A stretch of DNA of 64,000 bases from positions 65,168,134 to 65,232,133 of the forward strand of contig NC_133537.1 in NCBI RefSeq assembly GCF_048544455.1, read 5' to 3'. Shown here one piece after another: positions 1-10,583 of this stretch. This DNA comes from Silene latifolia (Eukaryota > Streptophyta > Magnoliopsida > Caryophyllales > Caryophyllaceae). The position numbers and the translations under genes are program-made. A model generated the notes under the pieces. It made no database searches, was not told where the DNA came from, and saw nothing but the letters and a program-made list of their open reading frames with translations. Positions within the stretch are counted from its first letter, which is position 1. The number at the start of each line of letters is the position of its first letter.

Positions 1-995
1 TTGCTTTCTACAAAAAAATTCTATCCTCCGGAAAAGACTAACATGCTAAGAGCCCAAATCACGGGATTCAAACAAAGGGACGAAGAATCTTTGTATGAAG
101 CTTGGGAGTGATTCAAAGGAACTTGCCACTCATGTCCTCATCAAGGATTTAGCGAGTGGTTCTTGGTAAAACAATTTTGGAATGGTCTATATGAAGACTC
201 CCGAAACATTCTGAATATGGGATCAAATGGTATGTTTACCGAAGTTGATGATAATCAAACATGGAACAATATTGAGGAAATGGCCGTCCATAACTCACAA
301 TATAGTAGACCTCGGAAGGCTACTAGAGGAGGAAAGCATGAAGTGGACTCTATTACTCAATTGGGTGCTCAACTTAGTGCTCATATTGATACCATCAACT
401 TGAAGTTTGAGAAGGCTATGGCTAAACTTGAAGAAGCCTCCAAATCACCTAAGCAACATGTTAATGCCATGGTGGCATCTTCATCAATTCCAAGTGGAGT
501 ATGTGAGAGTTGTGAAACTTTGGGACATGACCAAAGTGAATGTAGGGGAACAAGTGAACAAGTGAATGCTTTCCAAGCATACAAGAGTGGCACCCCTTAT
601 TCCAACTATTACAATGAAAACACCAAATTCCATCCCAACCTCTCATACAAAAGCCAAAATGTTCAAAACCCTCAACCAACATACACCCCACCTCCAATGA
701 GAAACCAAGCTCAAAGACCCTTTTACAACCAAAACTAAGGTTACCAAAATTAAACTCCATACAATCAAACAAATGACCAAGGTTTTGATGTTCAAAAAGC
801 GGTCCTCCAAATGCAAAAGAACCAACAAGAGTTTTCACTCAAATGCAAAAGGATAGCCAAGCAAAAGACATCACCATTAACAACATACTAGCTCACACAA
901 AGATGTTGGAGACCCAAATGTCTCAATTAGCATCTTCAAGTTCACAAAGACAAAAGGGGCAATTACCACCTCAAAGTAATCCCCCAAGACAATAA
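1..995 (+). pseudogene. Element A gag (nucleocapsid/capsid), broken
   Basis: Frame 1 reads as retrotransposon Gag from the first base, with motifs RAQITGFK, YEAWE, CPHQGF and NGLY typical of the plant Gag domain. A CCHC zinc knuckle, CESCETLGHDQSEC (CX2CX4HX4C), lies near 499-540, followed by an Asn/Gln/Pro-rich stretch. The frame is broken by TGA at 109-111, where relatives have Arg (CGA to TGA), by TAA at 736-738 and shortly after, by a one-base frameshift near 830-838, and by TAA near 993. Gag packages element RNA in cytoplasmic particles; this copy cannot make a full protein. The N-terminus is outside the window. Confidence 0.85.
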
Positions 996-998
996 TCG

Positions 999-2219
999 GT
1001 GAGTGCCATTCATTTGAGGAGTGGTACAAGGTATGAAGGGCTGAAGAGGCCCGTTGATGAAGATGTTGTGAATGCTAGTGACAAGAAAAGAGTTGTTGAA
1101 AACTTTAAAGAAGAATAACTCACCATTCAAGAAGTTTCAAAGGAGAATGAAGAGAAGGCTAAAGAGAAGGAGCCTATTGTGATTAGACTTCCTTTTCCAA
1201 GTCGTCAAGCTAAGCCTAAGTTTGATGACCAACTTGGAAAATTCATGGAAATTGTGAAAAACTTGGAAGTCTTAATTCCATTTACGGAATTAATCAATCA
1301 TGTTCCGGCCTATGAAAAGTATATGAAAGATATTCTTACGAAGAAGAAATCCATCCGGAAGCTTGAGACTATTGCTTTCACTAAGGTGAGTAGTGCCATC
1401 CTACAAGGAAGTTCACCTCCAAAACTAAAGGATCCGGGAAGTTTCTCCATTCCATGTACCATTGGCGACACCACGATCAACAAAACTTTATGTGACCTTG
1501 GGGCAAGTGTTAGTGTCATGCCATATTCGGTAAGCAAGAGGCTAGGAATGGGAGAACTCAAGTGCACCAATATCACGCTTCAAATGGCGGATAGATCAAC
1601 AAAGACACCTTTAGGGGTATGGGAAGATGTGTCCGTAAGAATTGGCAAATTCTTCATCCCGGTGGATTTCGTTATTGTTGACATGGAAGAAGACTCCAAC
1701 ATTCCTATCATTCTAGGAAGACCTTTCTTGCACACCGCGGGAGCGGTGATCGATGTAAAACAAGGAGAGCTCACCATTGAAGTGGGAGATGAAACCATCA
1801 CTTTCAATCTTGACAAGACAATGAGAGCTCCACGATTACATGAGCCATGTTTTATGGATGATCACTATAGCCGGGAAGATGATAGGAAGAAGTTGGAATT
1901 TCAATGGAAGAAGAAAGTGGATGATGCTCCATCTAAAGAGCAAGTAAATTGCAATCAAGAGAGCTTGAAAAGCTCACTAATGACAAGTGAATAAGAAGGC
2001 CTCATTGGCCAAGACAAGAAACAAGGAGAGTTGTCTTCATCAACTCATGACATTTTTAGGGATCGAGTAGACGAAGTATGCGGTCTTTGGGATGATGAGT
2101 TTGAAGTGATATTCAATCCCTATATCGTTAATGCTATGAGCCAAGACCACCATGAAGAACAACAAGTGCAAAGACCTATTGAAGATCTTTATCATGACAA
2201 TGAACAAGCTTTCGACTAA
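999..2219 (+). pseudogene. Element A aspartic protease region of Gag-Pol, broken
   Basis: One frame runs from about 999 to 2219 with TAA at 1116-1118 and at 1992-1994. It carries the plant Ty3-gypsy retropepsin fold: the active-site loop is CDLGASVSVMP (Asp-Leu-Gly in place of the usual Asp-Thr/Ser-Gly, as in Athila/Tat elements), and the flap-side motif IPIILGRPFLHTAGAVID follows. The enzyme would cleave the Gag-Pol polyprotein. Upstream is the linker ending in SAIHLRSG that commonly joins Gag to protease in these elements. After 2219 there is no continuing pol frame, so RT and integrase are absent rather than just frameshifted. E carries a homologous protease at 36431-36844. Confidence 0.85.
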
Positions 2220-3322
2220 TTCTTCAAGGTGTTGAGTAACATCAACAACACCTTGAACATGCCCCCTTGACATCTCATTATTGGATGAGAGTTTGGTGGA
2301 GTCCTCCCTAAACCACCACTTGTAAATATTCTAACTCCCTAACTTGCATTTTAATTATTGTATTGAATTTTTGTCAATTTTGGATTTACATTTCTATACC
2401 TTGATCAAGATTTTCATCATTTTTGAGAGAAGTGAGGGAGGGACTCAATTGTTTATTGATGTGTAGTGTTTTGCCTTAGTGTGGGGATAACAATTGCCTA
2501 GGCTATCAAAGCCTTTGTAGTGCCCCCACAATGAAGACCACAAGAAATGAAGAATGAATGACACGGGTTACGAAGCACCCACGGATGGACCTGAATCCGT
2601 GTGGCAAAGGGACAATCCGAGAGACCCGACCAGAATCCGCTCGTCCTGAAGAAAACCCGAGCGTCCAGGGACAAAGACGCTCGTCTTGAGAAGCTGGGAA
2701 AAATAACTTTTGGGTCTGACTGAGAATCCGAGCGTCCCACAAAAGAATCCGCTCGTCTCAGCCAGGACGGTCGTCCTAGAGGAAATTCGCTCGTCTTTTC
2801 ACTGGCAAATTTTGGGATTTCTCCGAAAGGAATCCGAGCGTCTCCAACTTAGGACGCTCGTCCCATTACACAAAGACGCTCGTCTTGCTGATAAGACGCT
2901 CGTCCTAGAGCGACTTTTTTCTGAAGCCATCTGCAACACAATACGCTCGTCCCGACGCCAGGCCGCTCGTCCCCCCCTCCCCCCCCCTCTGATTTTCAAA
3001 TCCAACGGGTTTTAAAACCCAACTTTCTCAATTCTTTTCATTCATTCAAACATAAACACTACCCCAAACCCTCAAAACCCTCATTCTCTCCATCAACCAA
3101 CATCAAATTTCTCAACCAAAATCACCCAAATCAAATCCAAACTTCCCCAAAACAAAATTAAATCACTCCTTTACCCACAATAAGTGATTAAAACATCAAC
3201 ATCTTCAAAGTTTGAGTCGAGTTTTGGGATACAAGGCAACATTCAACTATCCTAAATCGATTTGGGTCTTATTGAAATTTTAAGAAATCAAGCCTACCTT
3301 TGGTGTAACTACATAAAGGAGC
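2220..3322 (+). other. Element A non-coding spacer before ORF3
   Basis: No coding frame. The segment around 2440-2530 (ending CAATTGCCTAGGC and a CCCCAC stretch) is shared with element C near 62080-62170 in reverse. The middle carries the CG-word array (2594-2975), then C-rich runs at about 2970-2990. The last 300 bases are a CT/CA-rich leader leading to the ORF3 ATG. A weak TATA-like GTTTTAAAACCC lies near 3008-3019. Confidence 0.6.
2594..2975. repeat. Element A internal phased CG-word array
   Basis: About 15 short words of the type ATCCGAGCGTCC / AGACGCTCGTCC, sharing a CGNNCG core (CGAGCG or CGCTCG). Measured at the same point of each word, they fall at about 2601, 2621, 2641, 2661, 2681, then 2732, 2753, 2771, 2791, then 2838, 2858, 2880, 2900, then 2947 and 2967. 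Steps within a group are almost all 20 bp; the groups are separated by 47-51 bp. Sequence between words is not conserved. The same words occur in this element's LTR (7246-7420). Confidence 0.85.
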
Positions 3323-4933
3323 ATGGCAAGAACAAAAGGTGGAATTAAGGCACCCCAAAAGAAGAACCTTTCTAAGAGACAACTAGCTCTTCAAGCTATT
3401 CAAGCATCAAAGGCATTGGTAGTTCAAAATGCAAGGTTGGAAATTCAAGAGTCTAATCCTCCTATGGAAGCTACTACTTCTACTACTCCGGTTGTTGAAC
3501 AACTAGATGATTATCCGGAGGTAATTTTCACTTCCGACTCTCATAGGAAGAAATTTATTTCCTTTGCTAAGAAAATTATCTTGCTCACCAAGTTCATTTG
3601 TCAAGAGACTTTGTCAAAATTGGGCGTCCTAGAACAAACAAAGACCTTTTTCGAGTCCATGGGATTGAGTACATTGTTTAATATGCAAGAGTTGACTTAC
3701 TCATCCCTCACCTTAGAGTTCTTAAGCTCTTTGAAAGTTACCAAGGTGGAGGCTCTAAGAAATATTGAATTCCGGCTCGAGAATGTTGATAGAAAATTGT
3801 CTTTTGAAGAGTTTGGTAAAGTCTTTGGCCTTAGCAATGACCCGACCTACACAAAGAAACCTACCAAGTATGATCCCGCTCCCTTATGGAAGGCTATTAC
3901 CGGTAGAGAGTTTACATCTTATCATGATTGTCGTGCTCTTTTTGTCCATCATCCGGGCATAAGAGTATGGCACAAGGTTGTTGGGCATACTTTGATTGCT
4001 AGGAAGGGAATGAACCATTTCACCGAACTTGACTTTATTCTTCTCGAGTCGACCTTGAACATTGGAAGAGAGTTCACCAAAAAGTACAACATTCTTCAAC
4101 TTTTGATTGAGAGGTGGCTCAATGTTGATTGTGGCAAAGAAGGCACAGCCTTTATTATTAATGGAGGGTTGGTAACTTATTTGGCAAAACACTTCAACCG
4201 GAACTTCAACAAGGATAACATCTATAAACCAGTTAAGGGAGGTCATATCATTGATCTAGCCACCATGGTTCGAAAATTCAAATGGGTCACGAATGATACT
4301 CTTGATGACAAATTTGGGTGGTTAACAAAAGATGCTAAATCCTTCACATTGCGAAGCATGATTTGCCGATTGAATGTTCATAGGCCAAACTACCTTCTCC
4401 CACTCTCCGAGTAAGCCGAGTTTATTATACAACACCAAGGGGAAGACATTGCCGAGCCTTCCTCCTCCATTATCACCCCACCTTACCTATTCACCTACCA
4501 TGAATTTCAACCCGAAAATGTTAAGGCGGGGAATGACTACTTGACTCTCTTGATGAAAGAAATGCACAAGCAAGCTTATGAGGATAGAGTCAATGCTTAT
4601 AAAGCACAATATCCGCCTCTCCCACATCTTGCGAGGCAAGGACTTCTTGACCCATCTTGTCCTTTGCCTAGTTGGGCGGATAAGGAAACCTTCTTCCCAA
4701 GTGCTTCTAGAGGTGGTAACTTGGGCGAAGAGGAGATGGTTGTTGTTGAGAGTGGTGCACAAGAAGATGAAGAGAATGAAGAAGAAGAAGAAGAAGAGGG
4801 TAGTGAGGAAGAAGAGGGAAATTCAAGTACAAGTGATGATAACTCCGGCTCTATGGAGGTTGATGATGATGATTCAAGTGAAGTTAGTGATGATGATGGA
4901 GACGATAGTGATGACGCCATGGGCGAAGATTGA
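3323..4933 (+). pseudogene. Element A ORF3 (Athila ORF1/env-position protein), one stop
   Basis: ATG at 3323 opens a frame of about 536 codons interrupted once, by TAA at 4412-4414. The N-terminus is basic (MARTKGG, then Lys/Arg/Gln-rich). The central domain, with motifs FICQETLSKLGVL, FFESMGLSTLFNM and HHPGIRVWH, resembles the Arabidopsis Athila 'ORF-1' / putative plant transposon protein family. The C-terminus is a long Glu/Asp/Ser tail. Homologues are B (12549-14069) and C (59884-61449). The function of this family is not established; the env-like position is a matter of location only, and I see no signal peptide or membrane segment. Basic head plus acidic tail would suit a nuclear or chromatin protein (inference). 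It has its own leader and CG-word array upstream. Confidence 0.8.
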
Positions 4934-6907
4934 GGTTTGTCTATTTCTCTTGTTTTTCATATAATTTTTATCTTGATCATAATTTGGAGTCCTAGCATCA
5001 TCTAGAGGACTCACACCTCGGTTATATTGAGGTGTTTCTTTTATTGTTCCCACATTCAAAATCCAAAATGACAAATGTAGTTTCATGCATAACATCTTTA
5101 TGCATGAACCCCCCCCCCCCCCCCCCCAATTTTTGACATTAAAAATAGTGTCTATTTTGGTTTGGGAAGTTTATGCATATGCATTGGGAGCTAATCTAAA
5201 TTATGCTCTCCAACATAACAAAAAAACCATGCATCATATAGCATAGCTTAGTTTGCATTCACTCTTGTTTATATGTCATATAATTTGCTTTTAACTTAGA
5301 AATCATGCATTTTCATATAGATTGCATAATTTCCTATCGTATTGGCCATTGAGGACAATGCCCATACTAGTGTGGGAATGGGAAATTCTAACTTGACTTT
5401 TTAAACAAAAAAAAAAAAAATTGAAAAATTTCGAAAAATGCATAAAAACTTGAAAAATTGAAAAATCCAAAAACATGTTCATTTCCTTTGTAGTGTAGCC
5501 TTGTATATATTGTGTTTGTTCATCCTTTTCACATTGATCGACTACGCCACATCCGAGACATGAGGATATAGAAGACCACATGGTATGATCTTTCCAATCT
5601 CCTTTTTCCTCTTTATGTTAATGACTATGTGGATTTATTTTGATTGACGCGGTATAAACAATGTGATTATAGGATTGCATTTATATTATTTGGCATAGTA
5701 GTTGGTAGAAGTATATGCATTAGGATGTATAAATGTTAGTTGCATCATGGCATGTAGTTGCATGGTTAGAAAATTTTGTGAAACCATCTATTTGGGAAGC
5801 TTGACAAGTGTATATAAGGTCCTTGTAGATACTTTTTCTTTTTAAGACTTTGCTTGTTAGAATGCTTGTAAAACACCCTAGGATGTGTCATGCTAGTATC
5901 CTTTGACCCATGGATTAAGGCCTAGTCAAAAGTACCTTGTGGTGTGATAACTCCTTGGCTACCGTTTATTCCAAGGTGACCCTTGAAACCATGCAACCAT
6001 CATCCATGTTCTACCACATTTTGTCATCAAAGGGAATGGGCACAAAAATTGTTTAAATTTGAGTTCAAGAATTGAAATGAAAAGAAAAGAAAAAAAAAAG
6101 TTTGCAATTGCATCAAATGAAAAGAGGAGCAAAAATAGACTCCTATGCTTCAAAATAAGCACCCTCACTACAAATGGGGTAGCTTTAAAAATGTTCAAAA
6201 GATATGCAAAAGTTGAAAGTTGTCAAGTATTGAAAATGCCAAACATCAAAAGAAATGGCAAAGAAATGTTCTCAAAATGTCAAATGCCACAAGAAATTGG
6301 GGGGGAAAAACAACAACAAAAGCAAATTCTCATATGAAACTCAAATACTATCAATACCTTTTGCATCGAATCCACTTTTGTGCATGGTAGAGAGGGGACG
6401 ACCCTTCTTCTTGCCTAGGCAAAAAGGGGAATTCCGCGATCCTCCAGTGTTTCTAACGCCATAGGGAGTCTACTCTTGACGAAAGCATTTAACGATTGAG
6501 GACTAAGGTACCCTAGTTTGACACAACTTGGAGGTGATTTATTGGTATCCTTCAAGGCTTAGTAGTTTGAAGAAACCGTATCTATGATGGAATGTGTACC
6601 CTTAGATCGTTTCCCTTATAAATAATTTCCGCCACTTAGATGAGGAAAGTGGCTATTCATTTTTGTAGATGCATCCATTACTTGTTTTGTGTGCTTTAAT
6701 GCTTGGATGTATCGCCATTTTGGCAAGCCCCACCTTGCCTTGCAAGAAGGCATCCTATCTCATGGTTGTCTTGTTTTGAGTCGAAGGGGCGGAGTGAGAC
6801 CCGCTAATTGTCTCACATCAGCTATATTAGTAGGTTAGTTTAAATAAAGGTCCTAATTTTTGTCTCCTCTTTACTCGGGACGAGCAAAGGTTCGGTTTGG
6901 GGATATT
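4934..6907 (+). other. Element A 3' non-coding region with conserved blocks
   Basis: No credible coding frame. Several blocks are strongly shared with B (14070-16103) and, reversed, with C (57758-59883): GAGGACAATGCCCA near 5350, the AAGCTTGACAAGTG block near 5800, CATCCTAGG-like text near 5880, the GCGATCCTCCAGTGTTTCTA block near 6438, the AGTGGCTATTC block near 6650 and GCAAGCCCCACCTTGCCTTG near 6724. It ends in the polypurine tract GGTTTGGGGA (6894-6903), primer for plus-strand synthesis. A 19-C homopolymer lies at 5109-5127. Confidence 0.7.
5109..5127 (+). repeat. Poly-C tract (19 C)
   Basis: An uninterrupted run of 19 C in the 3' non-coding part of element A. B and C lack it at the matching place. 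Its length may be uncertain because homopolymers are sequencing-error prone. Confidence 0.9.
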
Positions 6908-8623
6908 TGATGTGACTCATTTTAAAGCATATTTAGTCCCCGAATTAGCCTCGTTCCTATGCTTTTTAGTGCATAATTGAGTCATTTACTATCTTTAGTC
7001 TTTCGTTTTTCATATTCTTTGAGGTTTTGATCCCTTGGTAGGAAAGAAGTAAGAAGCTTGCATTTTCATGGCAAAATGGAGCTAAATTGATCGAATCTAA
7101 TGACCAAGCATCAAAGGGAAGACAAGACTAGAAGGCCTATGTAAATAATGAAGTAAATGGGCAATGATTAAAAGATCCTTGCATATCCAACAAGATCCTT
7201 GAGGATTGTTGGAGAAAGAAAAGAAGAAGATGTGACTGGCTGCTGATCCGGGCGTCGTAGTGCACGAGACGAGCGTCCTGGCCTGCTACAATCCGAGCGT
7301 CCTGTGGCCAAGACGCTCGTCCTGGTCCCTCCCAATCCAAGCGTCGGACTCACCAATCCGCTCGGATTCCTCTACAGTGCAGACCGTCCCTCAGCCAAGC
7401 CGCTCGGGACGAGCGTATTCCATGAAGACCACCAAAACGGATATGCGCATCTCCCTCGAGAGGAGCACTTCCTCAACTTTTCTTAAGAGTCTTAATTGTC
7501 ATTTAAGCCCTTAGTAACCCTAATTTATGTACCTAATCCTTAGTATAAATACTCCATTGTACTAATTAGATTATCATGCTCTTTTTAGGTTATTCTAATC
7601 CAATTTTATTCTCATCTTAATCTTGTAATCAACTCTTAATTAAGCTTTAATACAAATCTCATTTCCTTAATTTCTCTATTGTTCATCATTTATTTTGGGT
7701 AATTGAAGATTATTTGGGTATTATTGGGAGATTGACAACCTTCCATCAATCATCAAGTACTTCTATTATTCTTTGCTTATTATTTTGGAATCATCTTTAG
7801 GTATAATTCTCTCTTAATCCTTGTTTTAATTATTGTTAATAATTTCCATTCATTCATCATGTTTTGCCTTGTTAATATGATTGACAACCTTGTTAGCATG
7901 TTAAACTTGATAATGAGTGAGTAGTCTCTTAACTAGGGTTAATGGGTAATTAAAGGAAACCAATATGGGGGATGATTCATGCTTAATCTAATATGTTCAC
8001 ATAATTTATTTGCTTGCTTGTTGTGATCTCAACTTATGCACATGATATGTTTGATGAAATGCGAGCCTATGAATCCTTGCATTTTTTTCCCATCACTTAC
8101 CTATTCAATGAGACTTGTAAGACATAAACCAACTCGAGTCTCATTAGACCATGCATATAGTCGAGTAGGGAGGATTAAGTCGACTTGTAGGTGTTGTACA
8201 ATCTAATCGATTCGGCTCCGGGACCCAAACCTTCCTAGGATTGTAAGATATAAACCAACTCGATCCTATCACAACAATAATTGCTTGCTTATAATTTGAG
8301 AATATGTTTGTATGATCAATTCCCATGTATCCCCTATGAACCCTGACCCTAGTGCGTTTAATCATTTGTTTACATCTTAATCATCTTGCTTGCTTTCATT
8401 GTTTTATTTTTATTGTTGATTAGTTTAGTTGATCTCCTACCTCAACCCAAATTGTGACACCCTTAGACACAACCATTTGCAATCGAAAATCCTACATCAA
8501 TACCCGTCCCTTGGGATCCGACCTTTACTTAACTCTTTACTAATAGTAGAGTAGTTTGTGAAGTTATAAATATTGTTTTGGTCTAGGTAACTTTTGACGA
8601 CGAGTAACAAAACCGACGAACCA
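6908..8623 (+). repeat. Element A 3' LTR
   Basis: It starts TGATGTGACTC directly after the polypurine tract and AT spacer, as the B 3' LTR does at 16104. The start (TTTAGTCCCCGAATTAGCC) and much of the body match L and C LTRs in reverse, and B more distantly. It carries a U3 CG-word array, a TATA box (TATAAATA, 7544-7551) and a long AT-rich U5. The exact 3' end is uncertain (8611-8623). Confidence 0.85.
7246..7551 (+). promoter_or_regulatory. Element A LTR promoter: phased CG words plus TATA box
   Basis: Words with CGGGCG, CGAGCG, CGCTCG and relatives fall at about 7252, 7273, 7297, 7317, 7341 and 7362 (steps 21, 24, 20, 24, 21), with two more near 7404-7413. The TATA box TATAAATA at 7544-7551 follows about 130 bp downstream. 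The same alternating 21/24 pattern is in L. That this is the U3 promoter is inferred from position and the TATA box. Confidence 0.7.
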
Positions 8624-8786
8624 AAATTACGAAAACGATTCTTATAAATAATTATCAAATTACGGGGTATTACACATAATAATATTATAAAATCACTTCC
8701 TTCATAAAACATGCTTAACCATAAATCAGATTATCATGCAACGATTATTCATCTTTTTCCACCATTCATCCATCATACTCATCGGA

Positions 8787-8842
8787 GTATTCATCCAACG
8801 TATTCATCCAACATATTCATCCAACATACTTATCCAACATAT
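8787..8842. repeat. 13-bp tandem repeat split by element B
   Basis: Four consecutive 13-bp units (GTATTCATCCAAC, with variants ATATTCATCCAAC and ATACTTATCCAAC) fill 8787-8838. A fifth lies across B at 17731-17743. B's 5-bp target duplication CATAT (8838-8842 and 17730-17734) falls exactly in the array. Confidence 0.85.
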
Positions 8843-8843
8843 T

Positions 8844-10468
8844 TATGTGAACATTATTTGCGCACATTTAGTCCCCTAATTGAACCTATTTTGCATACTT
8901 TTATAACATTTCATGATCATTTTATCCGACAAATCCTTCTTATTTGCTTTCCTAGTGCATTTTATGTGTTTTGTAGGAAAGAAGATAATAAGGCGGAAAT
9001 TCCCGTCTTTCGTGCATATTTGGAAGCTTGTTGACGATATTTGATGGACTAAGTATGAAGAGGAGGCAAGAATGATGACCAAGGAAGAAGAAATAAAGAG
9101 TATATAGAAGCATCTTAGGCTTAAAAGCAAAAAGAAAGGGAATAGCAGCTCAACCCGCGCGGGTCAAGCCTATCTGGAGCAGGATACTGATGAACCCGCT
9201 CGGGTCAATTTCAACCCGCTCGGGTTGAAGCTCTGGACGCTCGTTTTCAGTTCGGGACGGGCGTATTCCTGGACAGAAATTCTTCCCTTGCTACGTGAAC
9301 CATAATCCGAGCGTATTTCTTTTGAGACTAGCGTTTCCCTGCTTAAAACTCAAAAGTGTAATTACTAATTTAGCCTTGCTTAACGTAATGATGCTGTACT
9401 ATATATACCCCATTTGTAATAATAAAACCATCAAGTTTTCATTAGGTTAAATCAATCCTTCCTTAGATTAGATTAGAAGTAGATTAGAATAGATTACTCT
9501 TTAATCTTTCCACAAATCACACATTAATCTTTCCTTTAATCATTGTTCAAGTTTATTATTAAGTAATTCAAGTTTATTATTGGGTAATTAGAAGATTATT
9601 GGGTTTATTGGGAGATTGACAACCTTCCATCAATCATCAAGTTCTTCTATTATTCTTTGCATTATTATTTTGGAATCTCCATAGGTATAATTCTCTTAAT
9701 CCTTGTTTTAATTATTGTTAATCTTTCTTACTTGTTCATCATGTTTGGCTTTGTTAGTATGATTGACAACCTTATTAACATGTTAAACTTGATCATGAGT
9801 GAGTAGTTACTTAGCTAGGATTAATGGGTAATTAGGGGAAATAAACATGGGGAATGATTCATGCTTAATCTAATATGCTTCCATAATTAATTTGCTTGCT
9901 TGTTGTGATTTCAACTTATGCACATGTTATGTTTGATAAAATGCTAAGCCTATGAATCCTTGCATTTACAACCATCACCTATCTTTTCAATGAGACTTGT
10001 AAGACATAAACCAACTCGAGTCTCATTAGACTATGCATATAGTTGGATAGGGAGGATTAAGTCGACTTGTAGGTGTTGAACAATCTAATCGATTTGGCTC
10101 CGGGACTCAAACTTTCCTAGGATTGTAAGATATAACCCAACTCAATCCATCACAACAATAATTGCTTGCATCTAGTAGGAAACATGTTTGTATGATCAAC
10201 TCCCATGAATCCCTTATGAACCCATGATATCCTAGCATTTTTAATCAATTGTTTACATCTTTCCTTTTGTTGCTTGTTTGTTGCTTTTATTAGATTAGAA
10301 TCATCAACCCATTATAGTTGTGACAATCCCAAGCACAACCATAATTAGATTGAATATTTTGAGTAACCACCGTCCCATGGATCGACCTCGACTTACCACT
10401 AACTAGTTGTATGTTGAGTATTATAAATGTGTTTGATTGGATTTGACCCGACGACATCACACCCATCA
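8844..10468 (+). repeat. Element B 5' LTR
   Basis: It begins TATGTGAACATT (one G lost against the 3' copy's TGATGTGAAC) and ends CACCCATCA just before the PBS. It contains CG words (9153-9336), a TATA box (9400-9408) and a region near 10000-10200 that recurs in the A, L and C LTRs (AAACCAACTCGAGTCTCATT and similar). Confidence 0.92.
9153..9408 (+). promoter_or_regulatory. Element B LTR promoter: phased CG palindromes plus TATA
   Basis: Words ACCCGCGCGGGT (9153), ACCCGCTCGGGT (9194 and 9214), GACGCTCGT (9236) and GACGGGCGT (9256) step by about 20-22 bp (the first gap is 41, or two steps). A pair CCGAGCGT/CTAGCGT follows near 9307-9331, 20 bp apart. The TATA box TATATATA begins at 9400. The 3' LTR repeats the set (16412-16592; TATA 16661-16668). 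Confidence 0.75.
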
Positions 10469-10471
10469 AAA

Positions 10472-10489
10472 TGGCGCCGTTGCCGGGGA
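10472..10489 (+). other. Element B primer-binding site (tRNA-Asp type)
   Basis: TGGCGCCGTTGCCGGGGA lies 3 bases after the 5' LTR. It is complementary to the 3' end of plant tRNA-Asp(GUC), the primer of Athila/Tat elements. Confidence 0.93.
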
Positions 10490-10583
10490 CTGTGTTGTTT
10501 ATTTGAATTGTTCTTTTGTCTAGTTTTAGTTGTGCTTCTTTTTCTTGAGTTTTATTGTACTTGTTCTATTTCACATGCTCAAC

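Larger units (their letters stand above)
1..8623 (+). mobile_element. Element A: Athila-like LTR retrotransposon, 3' portion
   Basis: The window opens inside this element; its 5' LTR and PBS lie upstream. Order: broken gag, aspartic protease, non-coding spacer with a CG-word array, ORF3, about 2 kb of 3' non-coding sequence, polypurine tract (6894-6903), 3' LTR. No reverse transcriptase, RNase H or integrase is visible between protease and ORF3. ORF3 after the gag-pol region is typical of the Athila lineage. The 3' limit (about 8623) is inferred from related LTR ends (B, C, L) and could be off by about 15 bases, because the next bases belong to another LTR (J). Confidence 0.85.

Noticed and set aside
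2594..2975. CRISPR-like repeat-spacer pattern (short repeats at regular 20-bp steps)
   Set aside because: Words are only 10-12 bp, degenerate and in both orientations, in a plant retrotransposon, with no cas genes.
4597..4920. 107-codon minus-strand frame, Ser-rich
   Set aside because: It is the antisense of the Glu/Asp repeat tail of ORF3 in element A (GAA/GAT codons read back as Ser/Phe).
3323..4933. ORF3 as an envelope protein
   Set aside because: Only its position is env-like. I see no signal peptide, transmembrane segment or furin-type site in A, B or C.
10472..10489. tRNA gene fragments (matches to tRNA-Asp and tRNA-Met 3' ends)
   Set aside because: They are 12-18-base primer-binding sites next to LTRs, with no cloverleaf.
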